Origin: Anaerolineae bacterium
Lineage (GTDB): Bacteria > Chloroflexota > Anaerolineae > Aggregatilineales > Phototrophicaceae
Length of the DNA stretch: 64,000 nt
NCBI GenBank assembly: GCA_022820665.1
Contig: JAJEFB010000052.1
Location: 1 to 64,000, forward strand
Reading direction: 5' to 3'
Position 1 is the stretch's first letter, and every line of letters starts with the position of its first letter. The notes beneath the pieces are model-generated. The model did not search any database. It worked only from the letters and a program-made list of their open reading frames with translations, and was not told the DNA's origin. Positions 49,732 to 58,408 of this stretch are shown here, in pieces. The translations under genes and the position numbers were made by a program.

Positions 49732-50229
49732 CTAGACAAGCGTTTGGACGCGGACCGGCTCCACAAAGCCTTTGAGGATCTTTTCCAGCGCCATGGTATG
49801 GCTGCAGACGCCGCGTTGCGCGAAAAACGAGGCTGTACTCGTCCATTTGCCGTCATTGTAGGTGATGTGATGGTTCTTGTTGTAGCCCTCGAAGGTGCAA
49901 TCGAAAGAGACGATGCGGATGCGGTCGCGCTGTTCCGAATAGCGCTTGGCTTTCTTGACATCGCTGACGATATTCTGGCCCGGCGAATAGGGAACCGGAC
50001 GTCGTTTGAGCAGAGGTTTGAACAGGTTCTCCAGCGCCATGATATGCGGGCAAATGGCGTATTTCTGAAAGCCCGGGCAGGTGCAGGACCAGCGGTCGCC
50101 TTCGAGGCTCACGACGTAGGCGTTATTTTCGCCATGGAAAGCCACCGTCAAACTATTGAAAGTGGCGCGTTCAGGCTGGCTCGCGTATTCACTGGCTTTC
50201 TGAATCTTGTTGATCATGCTGGCGTCCAT
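49732..50229 (-). CDS. Protein with two SWIM-type zinc-finger modules, the second degenerate
   Basis: 165 residues. The first SWIM motif is complete: C49-T-C51 and C60-P-H62 in the frame WSCTCPGFQKYAICPHIM. A second copy about 82 residues later aligns as WTSTASFFAQRGVCSHTM. There the first two Cys are Ser131 and Ala133, and only C142 and H144 remain. The repeats also share the preceding beta-strand pattern and the trailing MALE helix. SWIM fingers bind DNA or proteins. The ATG at 50,229 is chosen for AGAAGGGAAC upstream. No partner gene is adjacent. Confidence 0.85.
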   Translation of the reverse strand: MDASMINKIQKASEYASQPERATFNSLTVAFHGENNAYVVSLEGDRWSCTCPGFQKYAICPHIMALENLFKPLLKRRPVPYSPGQNIVSDVKKAKRYSEQRDRIRIVSFDCTFEGYNKNHHITYNDGKWTSTASFFAQRGVCSHTMALEKILKGFVEPVRVQTLV

Positions 50230-50366
50230 CGTGTTCCCTTCTACTTTGAGACGACCTGACGGAAAAATAAGCCACTCGGCGGTTACGAAAAGATCCCGGG
50301 AATGTCGCATTCAGACAAAACAACAAGTCTACTCCTTGCGCGAGCAAGGCGGTTTGTTAAAAAGAA

Positions 50367-50406
50367 AACGCGGCGCAAATCACTCGCTTTGCACCGCGTT
50401 CGTTTT
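50367..50406. terminator. Bidirectional-looking rho-independent terminator
   Basis: AACGCGG-c-GCAAA pairs with TTTGC-a-CCGCGTT (12 of 13 positions) around an 8-nt loop, with an A-run on the left and CGTTTT on the right. It lies in the 454-bp gap 50,230-50,683, which has no gene, and can end transcription arriving from cofE (minus) on the right. Confidence 0.75.
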
Positions 50407-50497
50407 GTATGCTTTGCGACGATAAATTGTCAATTGAAACGACAATCATTACCCTAATCCGTTAAGGACACCCCACATGCCTCTGTGATTGCCAGAC

Positions 50498-50516
50498 CTT
50501 CACATATCATGTGAAG
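50498..50516. other. 19-bp inverted repeat downstream of cofE
   Basis: CTTCACAT and ATGTGAAG around ATC. It lies 168 bp past the cofE stop; it could be an operator or a weak RNA hairpin. No gene starts nearby, so its role is unclear. Confidence 0.35.
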
Positions 50517-50683
50517 ACGGGTTTCCTCCCCTGCGCGCCGATCATTTCTATACACTCAAGTTTAAGTCAAGGTTAACCGGATGTCAAATGCGCCCCTCCG
50601 TTTGACGCTGTAAATCTCCCCAAAGTTTGGGCATTCAAATCTGCTGATTCGGCGATGTCTCATTGGCGCTTGAAATGCCGCAT

Positions 50684-51520
50684 TCACCCCTCCGAGTCGC
50701 CTTCGATTTTGACGCAGCGGGGCTGTGGAGCGCCGTCCGGCAACAAACCCAGTGTCAAGGATTCCACATAGATGCACTGCTGCCAGGGGATGGACATATC
50801 GGCCGCGGTATAAGGCTCGCGGGTCAGTTCAATGTCCGCGCCGCGCAGTAGGGCGAAGGGTGTGGCTTGATCGCGCTCGCCCATGACGACCTGGGCGCAA
50901 GCCGCCAGCGAATCGGCGACGCCGACCTGCGTCACCGCCATCGGATTGCCAAACAGATCGTCCTTGCCTCGTTCGTCTCTGATCGGCTTGAAGCCGGCTG
51001 CGCCGAGGGCGATGCCGCCGGTGCCGTAGCGACCCGGGAGCAGCCAACTATCAGTCAAAATGACGCCGATGTGCCGACCGAGACGCTGCCGCAGCGCCTC
51101 GAAGATCGCCTCGGCGCCCTTAAAGGGGGCTTCAGGCAAGAGCACGACTTGCCCGCTGGGGATATTCGAACGATCCAGCCCGGCATTTGGCGATATGATG
51201 CCGCTCCTGGCGGTCAGGAGGAATCCCTGGCTGATGCCGCCAAAGACATGGTCGGCTTCGTCAAGCACTAATTGGGCGACGGCCGCGGATATATTGTATC
51301 GCTCTGCCAATTGACGGGCGCGGGGGCTGGCCTCGATATCGTCCAGCTTGTAGATTCGCCCGGCGGCGATGGCCGCGTATTTGCTGGAAACAGCCAGGAC
51401 ATCGCCGTCTTGCAACTGCAGTTCGGCGCCCGCCAGGCTATCGAGTATGCTCTCGATCAGATCGAAGGGTCCTTCGCGTACCGGCGCTTGAATCGGGTAA
51501 ACGGTGAGCGTTTCTGGCAT
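50684..51520 (-). CDS. cofE: Coenzyme F420-0:L-glutamate ligase
   Basis: 278 residues. Family features are DGDVLAVSSKYAAIAAGRIY, the SGIISPNAGLDRSNIP loop (normally NAGIDxSN), and LTDSWLLPGRYGTGG with the metal-binding residues. CofE adds one or more glutamates to F420-0 using GTP. There is no fused CofX/FbiB nitroreductase domain, and no other cof/fbi gene in the window. The promoter lies at 51,559-51,587. It implies an F420-using metabolism elsewhere in the genome. Confidence 0.92.
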   Translation of the reverse strand: MPETLTVYPIQAPVREGPFDLIESILDSLAGAELQLQDGDVLAVSSKYAAIAAGRIYKLDDIEASPRARQLAERYNISAAVAQLVLDEADHVFGGISQGFLLTARSGIISPNAGLDRSNIPSGQVVLLPEAPFKGAEAIFEALRQRLGRHIGVILTDSWLLPGRYGTGGIALGAAGFKPIRDERGKDDLFGNPMAVTQVGVADSLAACAQVVMGERDQATPFALLRGADIELTREPYTAADMSIPWQQCIYVESLTLGLLPDGAPQPRCVKIEGDSEG

Positions 51521-51558
51521 CGTGCAAGTTTCCCGCTCGCTGGTCGAAATCGACGGTC

Positions 51559-51587
51559 ATCTTATCACAAGTCAAGAATCCTGTCAG
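51559..51587 (-). promoter_or_regulatory. Promoter of cofE with both a -35 and an extended -10
   Basis: Minus strand: CTGACA (51,582-51,587), a 17-bp spacer and TAAGAT (51,559-51,564), preceded by TG plus one base. Confidence 0.65.
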
Positions 51588-51607
51588 CAAAACCTGCCTC
51601 AGCCCCA

Positions 51608-54256
51608 TCACGATCCGGGCGCGATCGAGAGGATCAAAACGCGATCGCGGCTTCGCTGCGCCAAGGCGATGGCGCGTCCATCTGGACTGAATGCCAGGTC
51701 GTCAAGCGCGATCGGCAGCTGGGCTGTCGGCGAATCGCTGTTCATGGCGTTGACAAAGCGCAGTTGGACTTGACCATTGGCGTCTTGGCTGGCAATTGCC
51801 AGCAGGATTTCGGCGCCTGGGACGACGCGCCGGCGGATGTCGAACTGCGGCATAATCGCGCCGGCGCGGTGATAGAAGCGCATGTCTTGCCCAGTGTCGA
51901 TATCGACAAGATAGAGACTGTCGCCGTTGCTATAGAAGAAATCGGCAAAGTCCGCGCTGGGAGAGGCTCGAACAAATCCCTTCCCGCCCATGCCAATCAA
52001 GGCTTTCGAGAACACCAGGCGTCCGTCGGCGGCGTCATAAACCCAAAGCGCGGCGCGCCGGCTTGCGACGCTCTCGCCAGTGACGGCCAGCCAGCGTCCG
52101 TTTGCGCTGAAGGCGATGTCGGTCAAGGGATAGCGAAAGGCAAATCGGAGCGTTGCCTCTGCACCGGGGGCGCCTCGAAGGTCATCGATCTTCCAGACGA
52201 TGAGCTCGCCGCCGGGACCCGCCAGTTTGCTGTCTCCGCCGCCGCTTGCCGCTGCCAGAAGGCTGCCGTCGCTGGACCAGTCCAGCGCGCTCACGGATCC
52301 CGGCAGTGACGGTGATAATTGCATAGCCATCAGGGCTGACGCGTCTTCGTCGAGTGTGACGACGACAACGCGACCGTCCTGACTGCCGATTGCCAGCTTG
52401 TCGTCGCTTGTCACGGCGCCAAAGGCAATTGACTTAGCCTGGAATCCATCGAGCGCGTATCGGTTTACCGGGAGAGGATCAAATCCCGGATAACGGTAGA
52501 ACTGCAGGTCGCCGCCCGCGAGAAGTACCGCGAGCGATTGATTGTCGGAAGACCATGCTACTTGAAGCGGCTCGTCCGCCGGTATGACATGGGTGCTGTC
52601 CAGGCGGTTCAGGTTGGCGCTGCTAATCATCATTGCCGCGTCAGCGGGGGCGCCTTCCAGTGTCTGGCCGCTCGCCGGGTTTAGCCCGTCGCGCGTTGGC
52701 GCGCTTTTTTGACTGGCGGGAGCGGCAACTGGCTCCAGGTAGTAGGCGTTGGCGTTGAGGTCGCTTTCGACTGTCCAGCCGATCATCCCGTTGACCTCAA
52801 CCTGCCACCATACAAAGGCGCCGTCGCATGCCGGTCCATCAAGTACCGCGTCCAGGACTTGGCGCGGCGGGATTTCGCCGATCTGTTGGGCGCTGAGTTC
52901 CGGTTCCGCGCGCAGGCGATTGGCGAGGGTCTGCGAGGCGACGCGCGCGCTCGCTTTGCCGACGTCTATTCGCGGTGTCAGGAAGCCCTGATATAGCGGC
53001 GGGCAGAAGTGAACCGTGCCGCTGCTGACTTTCGCTGGGTCAAGGACAGGCAGGCGACTACAGTCGCCTGCCAGCTCCAGCACGGAGCGGCTGACCCAAC
53101 CCTGCCGAAAGAAGAGCCAGTCGCCAGCGAGATTCCGGCCTAAAACGGCATGGCTGTTTTCCGGCGAGATTCGTGATACTTGTTTGTCCCGCGGGGCGCG
53201 TCGGACATTGACGGTGGTTTCTCGAGGGCGCAGATAGCAACCAGTATTCGCGCCCGGCGCCATATTAACCAGCGGCAAATTATAACAGGCGCCGCGCAAT
53301 TCTATGGCTGACCCCGGGATCCAGCCGCGTTGGATTTGATACCAGAAACCGGTCTCGTCGCGCCCGATAATCTCCGCGCTTTCGTCAGCATTGGCGCTGA
53401 TGGTTCCAATGACCGATGCTGCCAGGCTAGGTCCCTCGTACAAGGGCACGCCGACGCCTTGAAAGACGCAATCTTCGTCAGCTTCGCGGCGCTCGGTCGA
53501 ATTGCCGCTGCCGTCGGCCGGGCAACCCAGGGCAAAGTCGCTGCGAATGACGCCGAAATCTCGCGGACAGATATCTTCGTTATCGGGCACGCCGTCGCTG
53601 TCTTCGTCCAGGAACAATGAACAGCCATCGACCACCGCTGAACCGGCTTGCCGCGGGCAGGCATCGACGCTGTTGGCGCTGCCGTCGCCATCGCTGTCGC
53701 CTCTGCTGGCTTGCGGGCAGCCCGGCGGATCGGCGTCGGGCAGCCCGGCGATACTGGGACAGGCATCCGCGTTGTCGGCCAGGGAATCGCCGTCGCGGTC
53801 CCTGTCGCTTGAGATGGACGTATAGATGAGACCAGCGCTCTCGTCGGTTTCGTTGTTGGCGCATTGCTGCGTCATCGAGCCATCCGCCGAGACGTGCAGG
53901 GCGACCGGCTGATCCCTGTCGATTAGCCGAAGGCGGTAGACCTCGATGGCTTGCGGGAGTTGCAACCCTCTCATTGGACGACAGCCGAGGGCGGTCGTTC
54001 TCACGTCCGTCACAAGTGTATGCGACCAGTCTTGAGCGTCGGCGAGATGCGGCAGGGCGCGCCGCGCCGCCGCTAAGATATGCGCGGGTGCTTCGCCTTC
54101 GCTTTGCGCCCCGGCCATTGAGCAGAGCGTCAATGTCAGCAGCGTGATCAGTGTGATACGAGCCGCTCGGCGGCAGCGAAAAAGTCTGTCGCGCCCCTGC
54201 GGAATTACGAACCTGTATATCGTATGAGCGTCGTTGTTTACAGAAACCGGGTTCAC
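51608..54256 (-). CDS. Surface or secreted protein with TSP3-like repeats, SH3 domains and a WD40-like propeller
   Basis: 882 residues from the chosen start. A signal helix (about 35-50) ends SMAGAQ. About 150-250 holds acidic TSP3-like repeats (DRDRDGDSLADNADACP, DGDGSANSVDACP, DSDGVPDNEDICP) that usually bind calcium and are rich in paired Cys. Three bacterial SH3-like segments (about 265-490) follow, with GFWYQIQRGWIPG-type strands. The last third (about 530-882) is a beta-propeller with blade endings such as LDWSSDGSLLAAASGG and FSPDGRAIALAQ. The start is moved to a GTG at 54,256 because an extended -10 overlaps the earlier ATG (54,289) and GGGGA lies 7 nt before the GTG. Confidence 0.85.
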   Translation of the reverse strand: MNPVSVNNDAHTIYRFVIPQGRDRLFRCRRAARITLITLLTLTLCSMAGAQSEGEAPAHILAAARRALPHLADAQDWSHTLVTDVRTTALGCRPMRGLQLPQAIEVYRLRLIDRDQPVALHVSADGSMTQQCANNETDESAGLIYTSISSDRDRDGDSLADNADACPSIAGLPDADPPGCPQASRGDSDGDGSANSVDACPRQAGSAVVDGCSLFLDEDSDGVPDNEDICPRDFGVIRSDFALGCPADGSGNSTERREADEDCVFQGVGVPLYEGPSLAASVIGTISANADESAEIIGRDETGFWYQIQRGWIPGSAIELRGACYNLPLVNMAPGANTGCYLRPRETTVNVRRAPRDKQVSRISPENSHAVLGRNLAGDWLFFRQGWVSRSVLELAGDCSRLPVLDPAKVSSGTVHFCPPLYQGFLTPRIDVGKASARVASQTLANRLRAEPELSAQQIGEIPPRQVLDAVLDGPACDGAFVWWQVEVNGMIGWTVESDLNANAYYLEPVAAPASQKSAPTRDGLNPASGQTLEGAPADAAMMISSANLNRLDSTHVIPADEPLQVAWSSDNQSLAVLLAGGDLQFYRYPGFDPLPVNRYALDGFQAKSIAFGAVTSDDKLAIGSQDGRVVVVTLDEDASALMAMQLSPSLPGSVSALDWSSDGSLLAAASGGGDSKLAGPGGELIVWKIDDLRGAPGAEATLRFAFRYPLTDIAFSANGRWLAVTGESVASRRAALWVYDAADGRLVFSKALIGMGGKGFVRASPSADFADFFYSNGDSLYLVDIDTGQDMRFYHRAGAIMPQFDIRRRVVPGAEILLAIASQDANGQVQLRFVNAMNSDSPTAQLPIALDDLAFSPDGRAIALAQRSRDRVLILSIAPGS

Positions 54257-54287
54257 AGGGGCTTCCCCAGAAAGTTTTGCCCGCGCC

Positions 54288-54296
54288 ATTGTAGCA
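54288..54296 (-). promoter_or_regulatory. Extended -10 promoter (TGCTACAAT) for the TSP3/SH3/WD40 gene
   Basis: Minus strand. It overlaps the ATG at 54,289; predicted transcription starts near 54,281. This rules out that ATG and points to the GTG at 54,256. Confidence 0.55.
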
Positions 54297-54447
54297 AAGC
54301 TGCAGTGTCTTGTTAGCCCTGCGTTTGCCCACCGTTACGAACAGATGCCATGCCAGAGGCAAATATCGCTTCCCAAAATGGCTGCAAGGTAAGGATTTCT
54401 CGATGGCTCACGGACTTGAAAATACCCTGTATCAATGCTGCAAAGGC

Positions 54448-54456
54448 TGGTACATT
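54448..54456 (+). promoter_or_regulatory. Extended -10 promoter (TGGTACATT) for the kinase-like gene
   Basis: TG, one base, TACATT, 40 nt before the ATG at 54,497, which has GGAAG upstream. The -10 lies within an upstream open extension of the frame, supporting the later start. Confidence 0.4.
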
Positions 54457-54496
54457 GGCAGCTTACGCCAGGACCTTCAACGAGCCGGAAGCCAAG

Positions 54497-55621
54497 ATGC
54501 CGCGTCTCCAGGACATTTATCGAATAGACAATTATATCGACACATTCGCGCTTGGGCATTATGCGCGTGTGCTGGACGCCCTGGACCGTCGCAACGGTCA
54601 AATCATCGCCTTCAAAGTGCTGCGGCCCGAACATCTTGATGCGGAGGGCGATACGCGTTGGGAATACCGCGCCTTTGGCAACGAGGCGCAGATTCTGGCT
54701 CGCTTATGGCATAGTCCGCATGTGGTCAAGCTCTACGACTGCGGGTATATCTCCGATCAAGCGGAAGCCCCGCGAGCGGGCGAGATCATATCCTACCAGA
54801 ACAACATCCGTGGGTTCGCGCAAGATATGTCGCAATATGCGGTGGCGGGTTGGCGCCCCTATCTGTCGCTGGAGAATCTGCCGCGCAATCACAGTTTGTT
54901 CTACTTGATGAAACCGAACCGCCCCAACAGCCGCTGGCGTCTGCCGACCGAAGAGGGTTTGTCCCTGGCGGTACAATTCAGCGAACTGCTGGCATTGGCG
55001 CATTCGCAGCAGATCGTCTATCTAGACCACAAGCTGGAGCATGTCTATTGGGACGGCGTACACCTGAAAGTGATCGATTTCAACAGCTCTCGTCAGTTGA
55101 GCGGCGATAAAGCGGAGGAGCGCGGGCAATACCGCAAGGACTTGCACAATATGTGCGTGGGCGTCTTGTATACGCTCTTCACCGGCATGTCGCCGCAGTT
55201 GACCTCCTTGCGCCCACAGCCGAGCAGCCGCGACGCGGTAGAAGCGCGCTATAGCGATATCGACAGTCTAGATTTTAGCATGGAGCCGAGCTTGAGCGAG
55301 GGCATCACGGATCTCTTGCAGCGCGGCGCGGCGCAAGAGTTGGAGTCCATACGGGAATTCATCAACGGCTTGCAGCGCGTGGCGGCGCAGCACGGCTGGG
55401 ACTTCCCCGATTATTATGCCAGCGACCCCAGCCGCCAGGCGCGGGAACAGATGCGCGCAGGTTTGCAGCGGTTGCGAGACGGTCACGAGAATGTGCGCGA
55501 GGCGCGCGATCTCTTTCGCGAAGCCTTGATTCAGGACGGAATCAGCCCGGATCTGGAAGAAGAGCTGCGGCGTCTGGTGCGGGTGATCAACGAGATGTTG
55601 AATCAGCGTGCCGTGCCCTAG
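54497..55621 (+). CDS. Atypical protein kinase or pseudokinase
   Basis: 374 residues. Kinase fold markers are the beta-3 Lys K40 in IIAFKVL, the alpha-C Glu E63 in FGNEAQIL, the catalytic loop YLDHKLEHVYW with D177 and K179, and DFN (194-196). The Gly-rich loop keeps a single Gly (LGHYARV), the usual loop Asn is H182, and the DFG Gly is N196. Catalysis is thus uncertain; it may be weak or lost. The C-terminal region (about 285-374) is helical and coiled-coil-like. It is divergent from the TSP3/SH3/WD40 gene. Confidence 0.82.
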   Translation: MPRLQDIYRIDNYIDTFALGHYARVLDALDRRNGQIIAFKVLRPEHLDAEGDTRWEYRAFGNEAQILARLWHSPHVVKLYDCGYISDQAEAPRAGEIISYQNNIRGFAQDMSQYAVAGWRPYLSLENLPRNHSLFYLMKPNRPNSRWRLPTEEGLSLAVQFSELLALAHSQQIVYLDHKLEHVYWDGVHLKVIDFNSSRQLSGDKAEERGQYRKDLHNMCVGVLYTLFTGMSPQLTSLRPQPSSRDAVEARYSDIDSLDFSMEPSLSEGITDLLQRGAAQELESIREFINGLQRVAAQHGWDFPDYYASDPSRQAREQMRAGLQRLRDGHENVREARDLFREALIQDGISPDLEEELRRLVRVINEMLNQRAVP

Positions 55622-55637
55622 CTCCACGCCTTGGCGT

Positions 55638-56771
55638 TCACGGCACCTGAACTGTCCCCGGCAAAACCACATCCGCTGAATTGAGCAGCGACTGCTTCGC
55701 CAGCAGCTTCCGCACGGTCGCTTGTTGATCTTCCGGCAGCGCCAAGGTATTTCCCCGCCCGCCATCGCGCGCCAGTTTGGTCCCGGCTTGGGCATCGGAC
55801 GCGAAGGCGCGCCGGGCGGCGTTCAAACTGGTATCGGGCAAGCCCATCATCTTCATGACCGACAGCAATAGCCCGTCTCGATCACATTGCAGGTCTTCGT
55901 AACGCAACGCAGCGACCTCCGCGCGGCTCTCAACCAACTCGAGGTATCGTCCCAGCATGAAGAGCCAGCCGATGGCGCGTCCCTCCAGCACGCGGTAGCT
56001 CTCGATCGACGGGGGCGCCAGCCGCTCAATCTGCGCGCGCGGACAGCCGTAATAGCTCGCTTGCTGATCGATCACTTGCTCGCGCGGGTATCGCTTGGGT
56101 TCCACGGCGCGCTTGACGTGCAAGCGATGGAAGGATGCCAGCCAGTCAATGACATTTCGAAGCATGAACAGGTGCAAGGCATTCGGCAGAGCCTGGACGT
56201 AAAGCCCCATGACAGCGGTCGCCTGGTTGCGAAACTTGATTACAATGCGCCGATGATCCCCGACAATCGCCGGGCGGCAGAGCCAGCGGGCGCAAGCGCG
56301 CAGCAAGTCTCGGCGCGCTCTCTCCGGGACGGCGCGCATTTTTACGAAATTGGTCAGCGCGTCCGGCTCCGATAGCGTGATCACGTCGTCGATTTCGTTA
56401 AGCGCTCGCGCCAAAACGGTTGAACCGCAGCGACCGATATTGTGCAGGCAAAGCAGCGCCCTGTCATCAAAGGGGATTCCTTCGGCAAGCTCCAGGAAAT
56501 CGGCGTAGGGCAGCGCCACCAGAAATTCGGCTTGGTCGAATTGCGCCTGATACATGAAGGGCTTTTGCGAGAGATCAATATCAGCGGGCAGGGCGGTGAA
56601 AATCGCGCGCTTGTTGGCTTGGTCCAGGCAATAGAGCGTGATGTTAGGATCGTCCAGCAATGACGCGGCGTCGATCGTGTCACCCGCGCTCCATTCAAAA
56701 TCGTCGAGCGAGGCGATAATGCCCATATGTTCGCGGTGGCGACTATGAATATGCAGTTTGATGGCGGTCAA
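55638..56771 (-). CDS. Sulfotransferase-like P-loop protein
   Basis: 377 residues. CLHNIGRCGSTVLARALNEI near residue 120 matches the 5'-phosphosulfate loop of PAPS-dependent sulfotransferases (usually RSGSTLL). A later LRNVIDWLASFHR with an Arg could be the 3'-phosphate contact. ALRYEDLQCDRDGLL fits the usual C-terminal YEDL motif. The start is a TTG at 56,771 with AAGGAGT 8 nt upstream. A sulfatase lies 38 kb away in the window; no direct link. The acceptor is unknown. Confidence 0.78.
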   Translation of the reverse strand: MTAIKLHIHSRHREHMGIIASLDDFEWSAGDTIDAASLLDDPNITLYCLDQANKRAIFTALPADIDLSQKPFMYQAQFDQAEFLVALPYADFLELAEGIPFDDRALLCLHNIGRCGSTVLARALNEIDDVITLSEPDALTNFVKMRAVPERARRDLLRACARWLCRPAIVGDHRRIVIKFRNQATAVMGLYVQALPNALHLFMLRNVIDWLASFHRLHVKRAVEPKRYPREQVIDQQASYYGCPRAQIERLAPPSIESYRVLEGRAIGWLFMLGRYLELVESRAEVAALRYEDLQCDRDGLLLSVMKMMGLPDTSLNAARRAFASDAQAGTKLARDGGRGNTLALPEDQQATVRKLLAKQSLLNSADVVLPGTVQVP

Positions 56772-56858
56772 GATCGAGACTCCTTAGGCAGTTGTCGCGC
56801 AGGACGCGGATTGAAGTCGTTACGATTTGGCTAAGCTCTTGTTCATGGGAAGAGAGGG

Positions 56859-57524
56859 CTAGTTATTTTCTGTGAGCGCGTCAGATTCATTTCGACGATT
56901 ACGCGCTTTGCGGCTGTGGAAGAGGCGCGCTTCGCTTTCGATGAACTCAATGGCGCCGGCGATGCTGGGATTGGGCGGCGTATCTGGAGGCAGTTCGTGA
57001 ATGGCGCTGTCTGTGACGCGCGGGCTTCGGCGCAGGTCGACGCTCACCGTCCCGACCTGCCCGGCACTGACATCCCGCAGAAAAAGGACATTGCCGTCCA
57101 ATCGGGTGCGCTCGTCGGGCGCCAGGCAGATTTGCAAGCGCGCGGACCTTGAGTTTGGCTTTAGCGTCAGCTGAATGCCGGTATTTTCAAACGGCGGCAG
57201 GCGATAACGCCAATCCTTGGCGCTATCAACGAGCGCCATTGTTACTTGCTGGTCGACCAGCCTGCGGTTGCGCGCATCAAGAGCGCCTTCGATATTGGCG
57301 GCGTGGTAACCCATGCCATCAAGCGCGATTAACATTGAGCGTCCGCCGGTCTGTTGACAGTGGGGGGCAGCATCGTCACAGGCTTTGCCCAGGTCGAGTA
57401 TCAAACTGCCGAGTCCTTCTTCCGGTTTTAAGCGCCGCATGAAGGTGAAGAGTCGCGGCAGCAGGGCGATGTCTCCACGCAGATTCGCGCTGTAGAGCAA
57501 GGATAAGCTCAGCGGTTTTTCCAT
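56859..57524 (-). CDS. Unknown protein resembling the N-terminus of a metallophosphatase/5'-nucleotidase
   Basis: 221 residues. The opening LSLLYSANLRGDIALLPRLF and SLILDLGKACDD resemble the first strand of UshA-type metallophosphatases (ILYTNDxHG), but the metal-binding Asp-His pair is replaced by Ala-Asn-Leu-Arg. No other metal motif remains. It is therefore probably a diverged, non-catalytic relative, or a different fold. It overlaps the end of the upstream crotonase gene by 16 bp, so the two are co-translated. Confidence 0.6.
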   Translation of the reverse strand: MEKPLSLSLLYSANLRGDIALLPRLFTFMRRLKPEEGLGSLILDLGKACDDAAPHCQQTGGRSMLIALDGMGYHAANIEGALDARNRRLVDQQVTMALVDSAKDWRYRLPPFENTGIQLTLKPNSRSARLQICLAPDERTRLDGNVLFLRDVSAGQVGTVSVDLRRSPRVTDSAIHELPPDTPPNPSIAGAIEFIESEARLFHSRKARNRRNESDALTENN

Positions 57525-58285
57525 TCCGCCTTCCGCTTTTCGATGAAGGCGCGCATGCCTTCCGCCTTGTCTTCCGAACCGAAGGCGATGAGGAAGCTGC
57601 GCCTTTCGAAATCAAGGGCTTCCTGCAGCGTCATCTCGTAGGCTTTGTTGATCGCTTCTTTGGTCAGCCTGATCGCGACTTGTGAGCGCCCGGCGACTTT
57701 CTCCGCGATTGCTATGGCGACATCCATGTATTGATCAAGCGGCGCCACGCGGTTGACCAAACCGCTTTGCAAGGCTTCGCCCGCGCCGAGCTTGCGGTCG
57801 GTGAGCATGATCTCCATCGCCAGCGCCTTGCCGACCGAGCGCGTCAATCGTTGGGTGCCGCCGGCGCCGGGCATAATTCCCAGGTTGATTTCCGGCTGAC
57901 CGAATATAGCTGTTTCCGAGGCGACGATCATGTCGCAGTTCATGGCGATTTCGCAGCCGCCGCCAAGGGCATAACCCGATACCGCGGCGATGACCGGTTT
58001 TTTGATCTGGCTCAGGTCAAAGCGGTCGGCGAGAGACTTTTCCATCAACATGTCGATATGCGTTTTGCCGTCCATCTCTTTGATATCGGCGCCGGCGGCG
58101 AAGGCTTTCTCGTCCCCGGTGATGATCATCGCGCCGATGCCCGGATCGCTATCAAATTCCAGCAAAGCCCGCATTAGTTCTTCCAGAAGTTGCGAATTGA
58201 GCGCGTTAAGCGCCTTGGGACGATTCAATCGCACACGCCCCACGCCCTTGGCGGGACGGTCTACCAGAATGTACTCATAGCCCAT
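57509..58285 (-). CDS. Enoyl-CoA hydratase (crotonase family)
   Basis: 258 residues. Family features are ADIKEM in the CoA-binding loop, the oxyanion-hole Gly in ALGGGCEIAMNCD and the two catalytic Glu positions, with EINLGIMPGAGGTQRL the second. It closely follows short-chain enoyl-CoA hydratases (FadB/ECHS1 type) and adds water to 2-enoyl-CoA in beta-oxidation. The ATG has AAGGATG upstream. It could supply substrates to the thiolase at 31,232, though they are 25 kb apart. Confidence 0.93.
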   Translation of the reverse strand: MGYEYILVDRPAKGVGRVRLNRPKALNALNSQLLEELMRALLEFDSDPGIGAMIITGDEKAFAAGADIKEMDGKTHIDMLMEKSLADRFDLSQIKKPVIAAVSGYALGGGCEIAMNCDMIVASETAIFGQPEINLGIMPGAGGTQRLTRSVGKALAMEIMLTDRKLGAGEALQSGLVNRVAPLDQYMDVAIAIAEKVAGRSQVAIRLTKEAINKAYEMTLQEALDFERRSFLIAFGSEDKAEGMRAFIEKRKAEWKNR

Positions 58286-58408
58286 ACACCAGCATCCTTT
58301 AATGCTGATTCCGGTTCAACACAGTATATACTAACATACCTGTCCGCCAGCCGTCATACTCAGTTGACTGCGCATTATCACAAGCGCTAGCTAGGCGAAT
58401 GAGCCTGC

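Noticed and set aside
50550..50580. MerR-like operator (CTCAAGTTTAAGTCAAGG)
   Set aside because: The two halves are not properly inverted and no MerR gene or start codon is nearby.
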